DNA of 64,000 bases from Streptomyces beigongshangae (GCF_019710745.1 NZ_JAHKJW010000007.1:62001-126000); one strand, 5' to 3'; positions 25,775 to 34,873 are shown, counted from the first letter of the stretch. Numbers and translations are program-made. The notes: generated by a model not told the origin, from the letters alone.

Positions 25775-26419
25775 TCACCTCCGCCAGAACAGGTGGTGCG
25801 CAACGCCGCTCGTACTGTGCGCGACCTCCAGATGGAACCGGTCGAGCAGTTCCTCGGGCGACTCCCACAGGCGGAGACCTGACCCGAGCTTCACCGGGGA
25901 GACCGCCACGTGCAGGGTGTCGACGAGATCGGCGTCGAGGAACTGCCGGACGGTGGTGACCCCGCCGCCGAGTCGGACGTCCTTGCCCTGGGCCGCCTCC
26001 CGGGCCCGTTCGAGGACCGTGACCGGATCGCCGTCGACAAAGTGGAACGTGGTGTCGGAGAGCGTGATCGAAGGGCGCTCGTGGTGGGTCATGACGAACA
26101 CCGGGGTGTGGAACGGGGGTTCTTCGCCCCACCAGCCGCGCCAGTCGTGGTCCTGCCAGGGCCCGCGCTGGGGACCGAACTTGTTGCGGCCCATGATCTC
26201 GGCGCCGATGTTGCGCGCGAAGTCCCGCGTGAAGCAGTCGTCGAGACCGCGGCTGCCTCCGGGGTCGGTGCGCATGGGCCAGCTCGCCGTGGCGCCGGCC
26301 CAGGCGAACAGCCTCCCGGGGTCGACGTGGCCGAACGGGTTCTCAAGACTCTGGTGCCCGCCGGCACCGATTCCCTCACTCGAAACGCTGAAGTTCATGA
26401 CTCTCAGCAGCTGATCCAC
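25775..26419 (-). CDS. Dihydrofolate-reductase-like (RibD C-terminal) protein
   Basis: A 214-residue protein of the RibD_C/DHFR-like family: NFSVSSEGIGA..., FARNIGAEIMGRNKFGPQRG, HTPVFVMTHHERPSI, KDVRLGGGVTTVRQFLDADL and DTLHVAVSPVKLGSGLRLWE. The GTG at 26419 has an ideal AGGAG site; an ATG seven codons downstream is an alternative. Members are NADPH-dependent reductases of unknown substrate. A related gene is divergent at 26718. Confidence 0.85.
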   Translation of the reverse strand: MDQLLRVMNFSVSSEGIGAGGHQSLENPFGHVDPGRLFAWAGATASWPMRTDPGGSRGLDDCFTRDFARNIGAEIMGRNKFGPQRGPWQDHDWRGWWGEEPPFHTPVFVMTHHERPSITLSDTTFHFVDGDPVTVLERAREAAQGKDVRLGGGVTTVRQFLDADLVDTLHVAVSPVKLGSGLRLWESPEELLDRFHLEVAHSTSGVAHHLFWRR

Positions 26420-26717
26420 GTGTCTCCTCGTCAGGTCCGGTCGCTCCTCGTGCGGCGGGGTGCCCCGCATCAGGACGTCGAACGGGACATGGCAGGGTCG
26501 ACAGCGGCTCGTGACTTCTTCCGGGACGCGTCCGGCACGGGGGTTCACGTGTGTCGTCCGGGCGTTCCGGTGCCCACCGGTGCGGCGTTCCGGCCGCGCG
26601 GCGGTGCGGCGTTCCGGCGTTCCGGCGGCGCGGACACACGTTCGACGTCCGCCCTCGTGCTTCCCGCCGGCGAACTATGATTCGGCTCCGAGCCTCCGGC
26701 GTCCTTGGGGAAAACGC

Positions 26718-27281
26718 ATGAGCGATGTGAGCACCGGTACCGGCAAAGTGGTCGTGAACAGGGCGATGTCGCTGGACGGTTTCATCGCCGGTCCCGGTCA
26801 CGCGATGGACTGGGTCGCCGAGCACCTGACCGCGGACATGTTCCCGGAGGTCATGGCGGCCACCGGTGCCATGCTCATCGGCCGCGGCACGTACGAGGTC
26901 GCCAAGCGCATGTCCGCCCAGGACACCGCCTACGACGGGGGAGCACAGTTCGTCCTCACCCACGAGCCTCCCGGCGAGCCGGACCCTGCCGTCACGTTCC
27001 TCACCTGCGATCTCGAGGCGGCCGTCGACACGGCCCGCGGCGCCGCGGGCGGCGGGAACCTGGAGATCCTCGGTGCCGATGTGGCCGCCCAGTGCCTGCG
27101 GCGCGGGCTCGTCGACGAGATCCTGGTGTACGTCGTGCCGGTGCTGCTCGGCGACGGTGTCCGCTTCTCGCCCCCGGGCCTCGGCAGGGTCGACCTGGAA
27201 CCCTCCGGTGCCACCCGGTCGGGCGCCGTCACGATGCTCCGCTTCCGCGTGCGGAAGCAGGCGCGGCCCTCCAGCGGTTGA
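26718..27281 (+). CDS. Dihydrofolate-reductase-like (RibD C-terminal) protein
   Basis: A 187-residue member of the same fold: VVVNRAMSLDGFIAGPGHAMDW, GAMLIGRGTYEVAKRMS, NLEILGADVAAQCLRRGLVDEI and VYVVPVLLGDGVRF. It is only distantly similar to the divergent paralogue at 25775 and is shorter at the N-terminus. GGGGA precedes the ATG at 26718. The 298-bp region between them holds short GCGTTCCGG repeats at 26584-26629. Confidence 0.86.
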   Translation: MSDVSTGTGKVVVNRAMSLDGFIAGPGHAMDWVAEHLTADMFPEVMAATGAMLIGRGTYEVAKRMSAQDTAYDGGAQFVLTHEPPGEPDPAVTFLTCDLEAAVDTARGAAGGGNLEILGADVAAQCLRRGLVDEILVYVVPVLLGDGVRFSPPGLGRVDLEPSGATRSGAVTMLRFRVRKQARPSSG

Positions 27282-27602
27282 CCTCTGCGCACCGCGGACA
27301 CCCTGGTCCCCGGCTCGGGCCGGACCCGGCGGCGGGCCCTCGCACGCGGGGGTCCCCTGGTCGAACTCCTCCCTGTGCTCCCTGGGTTCGGCGGTGAACC
27401 TCAGGTCTCCCTCGCTGGGGTGCGCGCCGCTGCTCGAACGTGAAGCGCAGCCGCACGGCGAGCGAGCACAGGGACAGGGGCAAGGACAGGGGTTGAGCCG
27501 GGTCGGCCGTCGGTCCTGCCCGCCCCTTCCGGGGCGAGGTGTGGCACGGTGCGCCGGCACGGTGCCACTGCCTCCGCCTGAAGCCCCCGCCGCCCCGTCG
27601 TG
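27282..27602. other. Intergenic region between convergent genes
   Basis: This 321-bp gap separates the 3' ends of a DHFR-like gene and an MFS gene. It contains near-repeats of GGACAGGGG around 27470-27495. No gene or strong terminator stem was recognised. Confidence 0.4.
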
Positions 27603-29207
27603 TCAGCCCACCGGTGTCGCCGGTGGCGCCGGTGCACCGGCGCCACCCGCCTCCTCGGCGAGGCGCTCCATGCCGCTGGTGTCCTTGAGCGGCTTCTCCT
27701 TGATGAACAGCACGGCGACCAGCGCCAGCAGGGCGAACGGGGTGGCGGCGAGGAAGAGGTCACCCGTGGCGACGCCGTAGGCGTGCTCCACGATCTCCCG
27801 CATCGGCGCCGGCAGTTTCGTCATGTCCGGAACGCTGTGGGCACCGCCCTCGGCGGCACCGGCCGGGGTGCCGGCGTCCTGCAGGCCCTTGGCCATCTCG
27901 CTGGCGACGCGGTTCGCGAGGATCGCGCCGAGCACGCTGGTTCCGATGGTGCCGCCCATGCTGCGGAAGAAGGACAGCACCGAGGTGGCGGCGCCGAGTT
28001 CGGCGGCGGGGACGTCGTTCTGGGCCGCGAGGACGAGGTTCTGCATCAGCAGGCCGACGCCGACCCCCATGACCGCCATGTAGACGCTCAGCAGGCCGAA
28101 GTGCGTGCCGGCGTCGATGGTGGACAGCAGGGCGAGGCCCGCGGTCATGCACACGCCGCCGATCACGAGGTAGATCTTCCAGCGGCCCGTGGCGCTGATG
28201 ATCTGCCCCGCAAGGGTGGAGGACACCAGCAGACCCAGGATCATGGGCAGGCTCATCAGACCCGCGGCCGTCGGGGACTTGCCGAGGGAGACCTGGAAGT
28301 ACTGCGAGAGGAAGACGGTGCCGCCGAACATGGCCACACCGACGAACAGGCTGGCCAGCGTGGTCAGCGACACGGTGCGGTTGCGGAAGATGCCCAGCGG
28401 GATGATGGGTTCCGCGACCCGTGACTCGACGACGAGGGCGGCGACCAGCGCCACCACTCCCCCGCCGGTCAGGGCCGCGGTCTGCCAGGAGACCCAGTCG
28501 AACTCGTTGCCGGCCAGCGAGACCCAGATGAGCAGCGCGCAGACACCCGCGACGATCAGGAAGGCGCCGAGGAAGTCGATCTTCGCTTCGCGGCGGACGG
28601 CGGGCAGCCGCAGGGTGCGCTGCAGCAGCACGATCGCCAGCAGCGCGAACGGTACGCCGATGAAGAAGCACCAGCGCCAGCCCAGCCAGGAGGTGTCGAC
28701 CAGGACGCCGCCGATGAGCGGGCCGGCCACGGTGCCCACGGCGAAGACCGCGCCGAAGATGCCCGCGTACTTGCCCAGCCGGCGGGGCGGGATGATGGCC
28801 GCCATCACGACCTGGGCCAGGGCGGTGAGCCCGCCCGCGCCGATGCCCTGGGCGACCCGGCTGAAGATCAGCAGTCCCACGTCGTGCGAGAAGCCCGCGA
28901 GCAGCGAGCCGACCACGAACATGCCCAGGGAGAGCTGGAGCAGCAGCTTCTGGTCGTAGAGGTCGGCGAGCTTGCCCCACAACGGCACGGTCGCCGTCAT
29001 GGCCAGCAGTTCGGCGGTGACGACCCAGGTGTAGGAGGACTGGCTCGCCCCCAGGTCGGCGATGATCCGCGGCAGCGCGTTGGCCACCACGGTCCCGGCG
29101 AGGATGGCCACGAACATGCCGGCCATCAGTCCGGACATGGCCTGCAGTATCTGCCGGTGGGACATGGCAGTCGGGGACGCCTCTTCCGGCGCCGCTGGTG
29201 AAGTCAC
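27603..29207 (-). CDS. MFS multidrug transporter, EmrB/QacA (DHA2, 14 helices)
   Basis: A 534-residue transporter with about 14 helices. Motif A is seen as GKLADLYDQKLLL, motif B region as IFSRVAQGIGAGGLTALAQV, and motif C as GAVFAVGTVAGPLIGG. It would export drugs or a native metabolite using the proton gradient. The GTG at 29207 is 78 bases downstream of a TetR gene on the same strand, which suggests a repressor-pump operon. Confidence 0.9.
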   Translation of the reverse strand: MTSPAAPEEASPTAMSHRQILQAMSGLMAGMFVAILAGTVVANALPRIIADLGASQSSYTWVVTAELLAMTATVPLWGKLADLYDQKLLLQLSLGMFVVGSLLAGFSHDVGLLIFSRVAQGIGAGGLTALAQVVMAAIIPPRRLGKYAGIFGAVFAVGTVAGPLIGGVLVDTSWLGWRWCFFIGVPFALLAIVLLQRTLRLPAVRREAKIDFLGAFLIVAGVCALLIWVSLAGNEFDWVSWQTAALTGGGVVALVAALVVESRVAEPIIPLGIFRNRTVSLTTLASLFVGVAMFGGTVFLSQYFQVSLGKSPTAAGLMSLPMILGLLVSSTLAGQIISATGRWKIYLVIGGVCMTAGLALLSTIDAGTHFGLLSVYMAVMGVGVGLLMQNLVLAAQNDVPAAELGAATSVLSFFRSMGGTIGTSVLGAILANRVASEMAKGLQDAGTPAGAAEGGAHSVPDMTKLPAPMREIVEHAYGVATGDLFLAATPFALLALVAVLFIKEKPLKDTSGMERLAEEAGGAGAPAPPATPVG

Positions 29208-29285
29208 TTCATCTCTTTCGAAGGTCGAACGGGGTCACCCCACGCGGTGGAAGGACGGTGGGGTGCCCTGAACCAAAGGGTCCGG

Positions 29286-29978
29286 TCAGCGTCGACCGGA
29301 CGTGGTCGGCACCGGCGGTTGCGGGAGCCCGGCAGCCAGCTGCTCGAAGACCTCGCGGAACACATCGGCGAAATCGGCTTCGTCCTGGCGGACGCACCAG
29401 TGCTCCACCGCGATACGGCCGGCGGTGGCGCCGACCGCTGCCAGCAGCCGCGGGTACAGGTCGAGCGTGCGTCGCCGCTCGTCCTGCGACACGTCGGCCG
29501 GACCGTCGTCGGCGCTCGGGGACGTACCGGCGCCGATCCGCTCGGCGACCGCTTCAGCCAGGCCGGTCTCGTCCGCCAGGTGGGCGCCGAGACTGCGCGC
29601 GAGGAGTTCCGGGGCCTTGCCCAGCACCTCGACGTACAGGCGCCACAGGTCGGTCTGCTGTTCGACCTCCTGCAACTCCCCCGCCATGGCGTCACGCAGC
29701 GCCTCCAGCGGCGACAGTTCACGTGGCGCGTCCAGCAGGGCCCGCCGTACCCGGGCGCTCGATTCCGCGCCGATCAGCACGAACACCTCGTCGCGGGAGT
29801 CGAAGTAGTTGAAGAAGGTGCGTGCGGAGACCCCCGCCGCGGCACTGATCGCGTCGACGGTGACGTTCTCCAGCCCGTGCTCGGCGGCCAGCCGCACCGC
29901 CGACTCGACGAGTGAGGCACGCGTGGCCCGCTTCTTGCGCTCACGCCAACCGTCTTCCGCGGTGTTCTTCTCGCTCAC
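29286..29978 (-). CDS. TetR-family regulator of the MFS pump
   Basis: A 230-residue TetR protein with HTH GLENVTVDAISAAAGVSART then FFNYFDSRDEVFVL. The ligand domain contains LEALRDAMAGELQEVEQQTD. The GTG at 29978 (MSEKNTAEDGW) is chosen over an ATG three codons upstream, which overlaps the operator. It probably represses itself and the downstream pump. Confidence 0.87.
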   Translation of the reverse strand: MSEKNTAEDGWRERKKRATRASLVESAVRLAAEHGLENVTVDAISAAAGVSARTFFNYFDSRDEVFVLIGAESSARVRRALLDAPRELSPLEALRDAMAGELQEVEQQTDLWRLYVEVLGKAPELLARSLGAHLADETGLAEAVAERIGAGTSPSADDGPADVSQDERRRTLDLYPRLLAAVGATAGRIAVEHWCVRQDEADFADVFREVFEQLAAGLPQPPVPTTSGRR

Positions 29979-29981
29979 GCA

Positions 29982-30014
29982 TTGCATACTACGCAAAAAT
30001 GCAGGCTCTGCAAT
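29982..30014. promoter_or_regulatory. Tandem operators before the TetR-pump operon
   Basis: Two similar palindromic sites adjoin: TTGCATACTACGCAA (29982-29996) and ATGCAGGCTCTGCAAT (29999-30014). On the gene strand both read TTGC..AG..TGCA. They lie directly in front of the TetR start, as expected for autoregulation. Confidence 0.75.
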
Positions 30015-30199
30015 AATCCTTCCCCGAGTCGCACGGGACCCACCCCGTGCGACGTACGGCCGCCCCGCCTCGGGGCTGCCGCGCTTCGGTGGCGAGCCGC
30101 CGTTGGCCGGGTTCTCCTGCAGGGGTGAGCGGTACCTCCTCGACGAGGGCCAGGCGGGCCGGCGCGCCCACCCCCTCCAGGTCCGCCCCGAACGGGTCC

Positions 30200-30841
30200 T
30201 TACGCGTCCGTGAGGTGCGCGAGCGCGGTGACGACCCGTTCCGCGATGTCCGGCGGCCAGGGGAAGGAAGGGGAGACCGCCCTCTGGTGGGCGAGCCCGT
30301 GCAGGCCGAGCCAGAGCGCGACCGCATCGGCGGACACGTCGGCACTGGTCGAGCAGCCCGCACCGACGCAGGCTTCCAGGGCCTCGGCGAGCCGCCGCAT
30401 GCTCTGCCGGCCGAGCGTGGCCATGTCCTCCTCGGTCACGGAACCGGCGGCCAGGTCGGGCACCCACAGCCCTCCGAACATGGTGCGGTAGCGCCCGGGA
30501 CGAGTCCGGCCGAACTCCAGATACGCCTGGCACAGGGCCAGGAGCCGCTCGCGGGGCGTCCGGCCGGCGGCGTCCACGGCGGCCCGCAGTCGTTCGTCCA
30601 GCTCGGCGAAGGCGCTGCGCACCACGGCCAGCACGACGGCCGGCTGGTCGGGGAAGTGGCGGTAGATCGACGGGGCGGCGATCCCTACGCGACGGGCGAC
30701 CGAGCGCAGGGTGATGGCGCTTTCGTCACCGGTCTCGTCGAGCAGGCCGGTCGCCGCCGTCACGATCTCCTGGCGCAGCCGGTCGCCCTGGCCACGGCGA
30801 TTGCGGACGCGGACGGGTGGAGCTGATGCATCGTCTGCCAT
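30200..30841 (-). CDS. TetR-family regulator with WHG-type C-terminal domain
   Basis: A 213-residue regulator: HTH AITLRSVARRVGIAAPSIYR then HFPDQPAVVLAVV, and a C-terminal ligand domain with RPGRYRTMFGGLWVPDL and LHGLAHQRAVSPSFPWPP. AAGG precedes the ATG at 30841. It is divergent from a GtrA-like gene with repeated CTTACAG half-sites between them. Confidence 0.87.
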   Translation of the reverse strand: MADDASAPPVRVRNRRGQGDRLRQEIVTAATGLLDETGDESAITLRSVARRVGIAAPSIYRHFPDQPAVVLAVVRSAFAELDERLRAAVDAAGRTPRERLLALCQAYLEFGRTRPGRYRTMFGGLWVPDLAAGSVTEEDMATLGRQSMRRLAEALEACVGAGCSTSADVSADAVALWLGLHGLAHQRAVSPSFPWPPDIAERVVTALAHLTDA

Positions 30842-30848
30842 GCCATGA

Positions 30849-30922
30849 CCTTACAGGAAAAAACTTACAGCTGTTTCCTCTTGCACCGGAGTGACTAACA
30901 TTCGTAGCCTTACAGCCGTTAG
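30849..30922. promoter_or_regulatory. Operator region with three CTTACAG half-sites
   Basis: CTTACAG occurs at 30850, 30864 and 30909; the second is part of ACAGCTGT and the third of CTTACAGCCGTTAG, a partial palindrome. The sites lie between the divergent TetR and GtrA genes in AT-richer DNA, so both promoters may be repressed from here. Confidence 0.6.
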
Positions 30923-30951
30923 CCGGACGGGACGAGCAGATCGGAAGCAGC

Positions 30952-31566
30952 ATGAGCAGCATCACCAGCGCCGAAACGGCGGACCGGGCCGCTCCCGGGC
31001 CGCTCGCCTCCTTCGTCCGGTTCGTGGTGTGCGGCGGCGGTGCCGGGATCCTGGCCGGCGCGGCTGTGGCGCTGCTGGCCGGTTCGATGCCCTGGGGCGT
31101 GGCGAACGCGGTCGTCACCGTCGTGTCGACCGCCCTGTGCACGGAGTTGCACGCGCTCTTCACCTTCGGGACCGGGAGGCGGGCCGGATGGCGCCGGCAC
31201 CGGCAGTCCGCCGGATCGGCCGCGGTCGCCTACGCGGTGACCTCCCTCGCCGTGTTCGTCCTGCACCTGCTGCACCCCTCGCCGGGGGCGCCGACCGAGC
31301 AGGTCGTCTACTTGAGCGCTTCCGCGCTCGCAGGGATCGGACGGTTCCTGGTGCTGCGGCTGTTCGTCTTCACCGGCGACGACGGGCGCACGGGGATCGA
31401 CGGCGATCACGGGTGCGCGGGACGCGACGGCGATCACGGGTGCGCGGGACGCGACGAGGTCACTTCCCGGCCGCTCGCCGCGCCGGCCGTGATCCCGGTG
31501 GCCGTCACGCGCGCGTCGCCCGCCCGGGTGCCCCGTTCCCGGCTGGTGCTCGCCGCCGGAGTCTGA
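30952..31566 (+). CDS. GtrA-like membrane protein
   Basis: A 204-residue protein with four helices (about 20-125): FVRFVVCGGGAGILAGAAVA, ANAVVTVVSTALCTELHALFTF, AAVAYAVTSLAVFVLHLLHP and ASALAGIGRFLVLRLFVFTG. The order and the NxxxF-like HALFTFG motif fit the GtrA/DPMS-related family involved in polyprenyl-sugar translocation. The tail holds a perfect nine-residue duplication (GDHGCAGRD twice). Regulation by the divergent TetR is likely. Confidence 0.8.
   Translation: MSSITSAETADRAAPGPLASFVRFVVCGGGAGILAGAAVALLAGSMPWGVANAVVTVVSTALCTELHALFTFGTGRRAGWRRHRQSAGSAAVAYAVTSLAVFVLHLLHPSPGAPTEQVVYLSASALAGIGRFLVLRLFVFTGDDGRTGIDGDHGCAGRDGDHGCAGRDEVTSRPLAAPAVIPVAVTRASPARVPRSRLVLAAGV
31402..31455 (+). repeat. 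Perfect 27-bp tandem duplication inside the GtrA gene
   Basis: Two identical 27-bp units (31402-31428 and 31429-31455) keep the frame and encode GDHGCAGRD twice in the cytosolic tail. A degenerate half-copy precedes them. Confidence 0.9.
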
Positions 31567-31977
31567 CCGGCCGGCTGCGGGCTGTCCGCGCCCGGGCGAT
31601 GCGCCGACGATCCGGTACGCGATGCCCACCGCGCGAATTCCGGCGATACGGATGCCTTTACCGAAAGGCTCACAGCCCGTGTCCGTAACTCTTCATGACA
31701 CCTGTCCACACGTCAGGTTCTGAAAATTCGAGTACAGCCGGCGCTCGGCCTTGTGCGATTTCGAGGTTGTGAAGGATGCGGCCGTCTATGGAGTTCACTT
31801 CTCGCGCCCCCTCCGAACACCTTCAAGCCCCCCCAGGGGGCGTTGCGCTAATCGGCTTGTAGCACTTGGCTGGAAGTAGCGCAGATCCTTGCTCGGTATT
31901 CCCACCGGGAATTCGTTCAAGGGCCAACGTATACGCGCCTGCCGGTCACGGCATTTCCGAAGACGAAGGAGAACGTC
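31567..31977. promoter_or_regulatory. Lasso cluster upstream region
   Basis: The 411-bp region is clearly AT-richer than its surroundings and should hold the lasso operon promoter. It contains CCCCCCCAGGGGGC near 31828-31842 (a short hairpin, possibly ending the GtrA transcript) and a 6-bp inverted repeat GCGCTA/TAGCGC at about 31847-31884. No gene was recognised. Confidence 0.5.
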
Positions 31978-32085
31978 ATGACGTACGAGCGTCCCACCCT
32001 CGCCAAGGCGGGCGGTTTCCGCAAGGCCACCGGCCTTAAGAACACCGGGCCCAAGGACATCCTCGGAGGCAAGCAGCTTCTCTGA
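31978..32085 (+). CDS. Lasso peptide precursor (A protein)
   Basis: A 35-residue precursor with GGAG eight bases before the ATG. The leader MTYERPTLAKAGGFRKATG carries the lasso signature Y-x-x-P-x-L-x-x-x-G-x-F and a penultimate Thr. Cleavage after Gly19 gives the core LKNTGPKDILGGKQLL (16 residues). A macrolactam between Leu1 and Asp8 would make an eight-residue ring, as in citrulassin, leaving tail ILGGKQLL with no aromatic plug residue. Cyclase, RRE, protease and ABC exporter genes follow. The core is not one I recognise as described. Confidence 0.9.
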   Translation: MTYERPTLAKAGGFRKATGLKNTGPKDILGGKQLL

Positions 32086-32149
32086 CGCAGGCTGTCGGCA
32101 CCCGCCGGGCAGGTGCGTCGTGGGCGGACCACCGGGCCGGCCCGGTCTC

Positions 32150-32178
32150 GCGGGTGGTGGCTTCCGGCCACCACCCGC
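32150..32178 (+). terminator. Attenuating hairpin between lasso precursor and cyclase genes
   Basis: GCGGGTGGTGG (32150-32160) pairs perfectly with CCACCACCCGC (32168-32178) over a 7-base loop, with no T-run. Its place after the precursor gene suggests that it stabilises that message or reduces read-through, giving more precursor than enzymes. Confidence 0.65.
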
Positions 32179-32214
32179 TCCACTGTCCGAGCAACCGACC
32201 GAAGGCCGAGGTAC

Positions 32215-34086
32215 ATGGACCGGTTCCCGTCACTCCAGGCCGTATCCGCCTGGTTCGTCGTCCTCCCCGACACCGACGCGGCAGCCCCCCTTGCCGCCGA
32301 AGCCCTCCACCACGCGTCACAGAATCTGTGTCATGCCTCGGGAAGGCCCTGGCTCGTGGGTCGTTGGGGGCCGCGGGCCATGGTCGTGGGGGAGCACGAG
32401 GACGCCCGTGTGGCGGTGATCGGCGAGCACGCCGTCACTGCGCGGGATGCCGAACGGGCAGCCGCGGCGGTGACTCGCGCCCACTCCCTGAAGGCGCTGG
32501 ACCATGCCGCCGACTGGGCCGGCAGCTTCCACCTGATCGCCAGCTGCGGCGGCCGGGTCCGGGTGCAGGGCACCGTGGTCGAGCTGCGGCGCGTCTTCCA
32601 CACCGGGACGGCACGGCCTGGTTCGCAGGAGGTGGTCATGGCCTGTGATCGGGCCGATGTCCTCGCCGAACTGACCGGTGCCGGGCTCGACGAGCGCCGC
32701 ATCGCCCTGGAGCTGCTCAGCACGGGGGCGCCGTACCCCTGGGCGGGCGCCCCCGTGTGGCGGGGGCTGCATGCGCTGCCGGGCGGCCACCACCTGACCC
32801 TGCTCCCCGACGGGCGTGCCCGCACCGCGCGCTGGTGGTCGCCGCCCGATCCCGTCGTTCCGCTGGCCGAGGGCGCCGTGCGGCTGCGGGAAGCGCTCGT
32901 CGAAGCGGTGGGAGTGCGTACGGGCGGCCGGGACCTGGTGACCTCGGACCTGGGCGGCGTGGACTCCACAGCGGTGCACTGCGCCGCGGCGCGCGGGGAC
33001 GCCGAAGTGGTCGCCTACACCGCCGCCCTGCACGACGAGGCCGGCGACGACGTGCACTTCGCCCGGCGCACCGTCCAGGCCCTTGGCGGCATGGAACACC
33101 ACGTCGTACCGGCCGGCGACGTCGCCATGACCTTCGACGGGATCGACACGCTCGACGACATCCTCGACACCCCCAGCATCCTCACCGTCGACCGCAACCG
33201 CCGGATGGGGATCGTGGAGCTGGCCGCGGCCCGCGGTTCCGGTCTGCACCTGACGGGTCTGGGCGGTGACGAACTTCTGGCCGGAACGCCCGCCCGGCTG
33301 CACTCACTGGTACTCACCCACCCCCTCGTCGCCCTGCGGTCGGTCCGGGGGTACGCGGCCAAATACCGGTGGGACCGGCGGGCGGTACTGCGTCAGCTGG
33401 CGGACCGGCGCCCCTACCGCACCTGGATCGAGCGGGTGGCCCTGGACCTGACGGAACCCCCCGTCGCGGCCGGGGAACCGCTGCTCGACTGGGCGGTGCC
33501 TCCCCGGATGCCGCCCTGGGCCACGGCGGAGGCCGTCGCGGCGGCCCGCGAGCTCCTGCGCGGCGGCCGGAGCGCCGTCGAGCCCCGCGGCAGGGGGCAC
33601 GGCGAGCACCGTGAGCTGGTCGCGATGGACGGCATCTCGCAGTGGGCCCGGCACATCGGGCAGATGGCCGCTCCGCTCGGCATCGCCGTCTCCGCCCCCT
33701 ACTACGACACCCGCGTCATCGAGGCGGCCCTGGCCGTCCGGCCGCAGGAGCGGATCACTCCCTGGCGGTACAAGCCCCTCATCGCCGAGGCCATGCGCGG
33801 CATCGTGCCGGAGGCGGTCCGCTCCCGCGCCACCAAGGCCAACGCCACGTTCGAGGAGGAGGCCGGGGTGCGGGAGCACCGCTCGGCCCTGCTGGCGCTG
33901 TGCGAGGACTCCCGGCTGGCCCGGCTGGGCCTGGTCGACGAAGGTGTCCTGCGGGCCTGGTGCCGCCGTGCCCTGTCGGCGGAGTCGGAAAGCTATCTGC
34001 TGCATTCCACGATCGCCTGCGAAGTGTGGCTGCGCTCGCGGGAGAGGACGCCCCTGCCGGCCGACGGCAGACGTGAGGAGAGGTAG
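32215..34086 (+). CDS. Lasso peptide macrolactam synthetase (asparagine-synthetase-like C protein)
   Basis: A 623-residue homologue of asparagine synthetase B. The N-terminal amidotransferase-like domain (about 1-200) lacks a catalytic Cys2, and the ATP-binding loop is SDLGGVDSTAVHC (about 243-255) with LTGLGGDELLAG downstream. Lasso cyclases adenylate the ring Asp/Glu and let the free core N-terminus attack. It follows the precursor gene and is 4 bases from the RRE gene. The ATG at 32215 is chosen by family length. Confidence 0.92.
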   Translation: MDRFPSLQAVSAWFVVLPDTDAAAPLAAEALHHASQNLCHASGRPWLVGRWGPRAMVVGEHEDARVAVIGEHAVTARDAERAAAAVTRAHSLKALDHAADWAGSFHLIASCGGRVRVQGTVVELRRVFHTGTARPGSQEVVMACDRADVLAELTGAGLDERRIALELLSTGAPYPWAGAPVWRGLHALPGGHHLTLLPDGRARTARWWSPPDPVVPLAEGAVRLREALVEAVGVRTGGRDLVTSDLGGVDSTAVHCAAARGDAEVVAYTAALHDEAGDDVHFARRTVQALGGMEHHVVPAGDVAMTFDGIDTLDDILDTPSILTVDRNRRMGIVELAAARGSGLHLTGLGGDELLAGTPARLHSLVLTHPLVALRSVRGYAAKYRWDRRAVLRQLADRRPYRTWIERVALDLTEPPVAAGEPLLDWAVPPRMPPWATAEAVAAARELLRGGRSAVEPRGRGHGEHRELVAMDGISQWARHIGQMAAPLGIAVSAPYYDTRVIEAALAVRPQERITPWRYKPLIAEAMRGIVPEAVRSRATKANATFEEEAGVREHRSALLALCEDSRLARLGLVDEGVLRAWCRRALSAESESYLLHSTIACEVWLRSRERTPLPADGRREER

Positions 34087-34090
34087 AACG

Positions 34091-34354
34091 ATGCCCACGC
34101 TGAAGCACGATGTCCTGCTGACCGAGACCGAGTACGGTCTGGCGCTCCTGGACCAGGGCAGCGCCGAGTACTGGACGCTCAACCCGACGGCCGCGGTCGT
34201 CCTGCGCAACCTGCTGGACGGAGGGGACGTCGAGAGGGCCGTCGAGATCCTTACCGCCCGCTACGAGGACGTGGACACGGACGCGGCGGCGGAGGACGTC
34301 AGGCGCATCATCGGCGAGCTGCGCGACGCGGGGCTCGTCCTTCCCGGCCCGTGA
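34091..34354 (+). CDS. Lasso RRE protein (B1, PqqD-like)
   Basis: An 87-residue PqqD-like RiPP recognition element: KHDVLLTETEYGLALLDQGS, YWTLNPTAAVVLRNLLDGGD and a C-terminal helix VRRIIGELRDAGLVL. It binds the leader's YxxP motif and delivers the precursor to the B2 protease. AGGAGAGG lies upstream of the ATG. Confidence 0.92.
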   Translation: MPTLKHDVLLTETEYGLALLDQGSAEYWTLNPTAAVVLRNLLDGGDVERAVEILTARYEDVDTDAAAEDVRRIIGELRDAGLVLPGP

Positions 34355-34453
34355 GGGTCCCGGGCTCCTCGACCAACCGGCCTGCGAGCCCTGCCCCGGG
34401 ACACCACCGGGTGTGCGCGGCCGGCCCGTCCCTCCACATCGATGAGGCACCCA

Positions 34454-34869
34454 TGACGACCCCGGAAGCGATGCCCTACGACCCGCGGTCCATCCCGGTC
34501 GCCCGCCGTCTCCTGGCGCGGACGGCCGTGGTCTGCGCCCACCTGCTGGCGACGCAGCCGCCCCAGCGCATCCGTACCGTCCTGAGCCGGGTGCGCGGCG
34601 GGGCCAGACCCGCCACCCTCGCCGAGACGGCCGCGGCGAGGCAGGCGGTGCTCGCCGTGAGCCTGGCCGCCGGAGGGCACAAGGGCTGCCTGCCCCGGTC
34701 CCTGGCCACCGTACTGCTGTGCCGCTGTTACGGTTCCTGGCCCACTTGGTGCGTAGGGGTGCGCAGCCGGCCGCCGTTCGCCGCGCACGCCTGGGTCGAG
34801 GCCGAGGGCGTCCTCGTCGGCGAAGACGTGCCGGCCGGCTACTTCCAGCGCTTCTTCACCGTGAAGTGA
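34454..34869 (+). CDS. Lasso leader peptidase (B2, transglutaminase-like)
   Basis: A 138-residue Cys protease of the lasso B2 type. The catalytic Cys79 is in GGHKGCLPRSLATVLLCR and His112 in FAAHAWVEAEG. It removes the leader after the Thr-Gly position so that the core N-terminus can be cyclised. It lies between the RRE and exporter genes. Confidence 0.92.
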
Positions 34870-34873
34870 GCAG

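Noticed and set aside
25371..26414. 347-codon plus-strand frame opposite the DHFR-like gene
   Set aside because: Ser/Arg/Pro-rich without domains; the minus strand encodes a RibD_C-type protein with AGGAG-GTG start.
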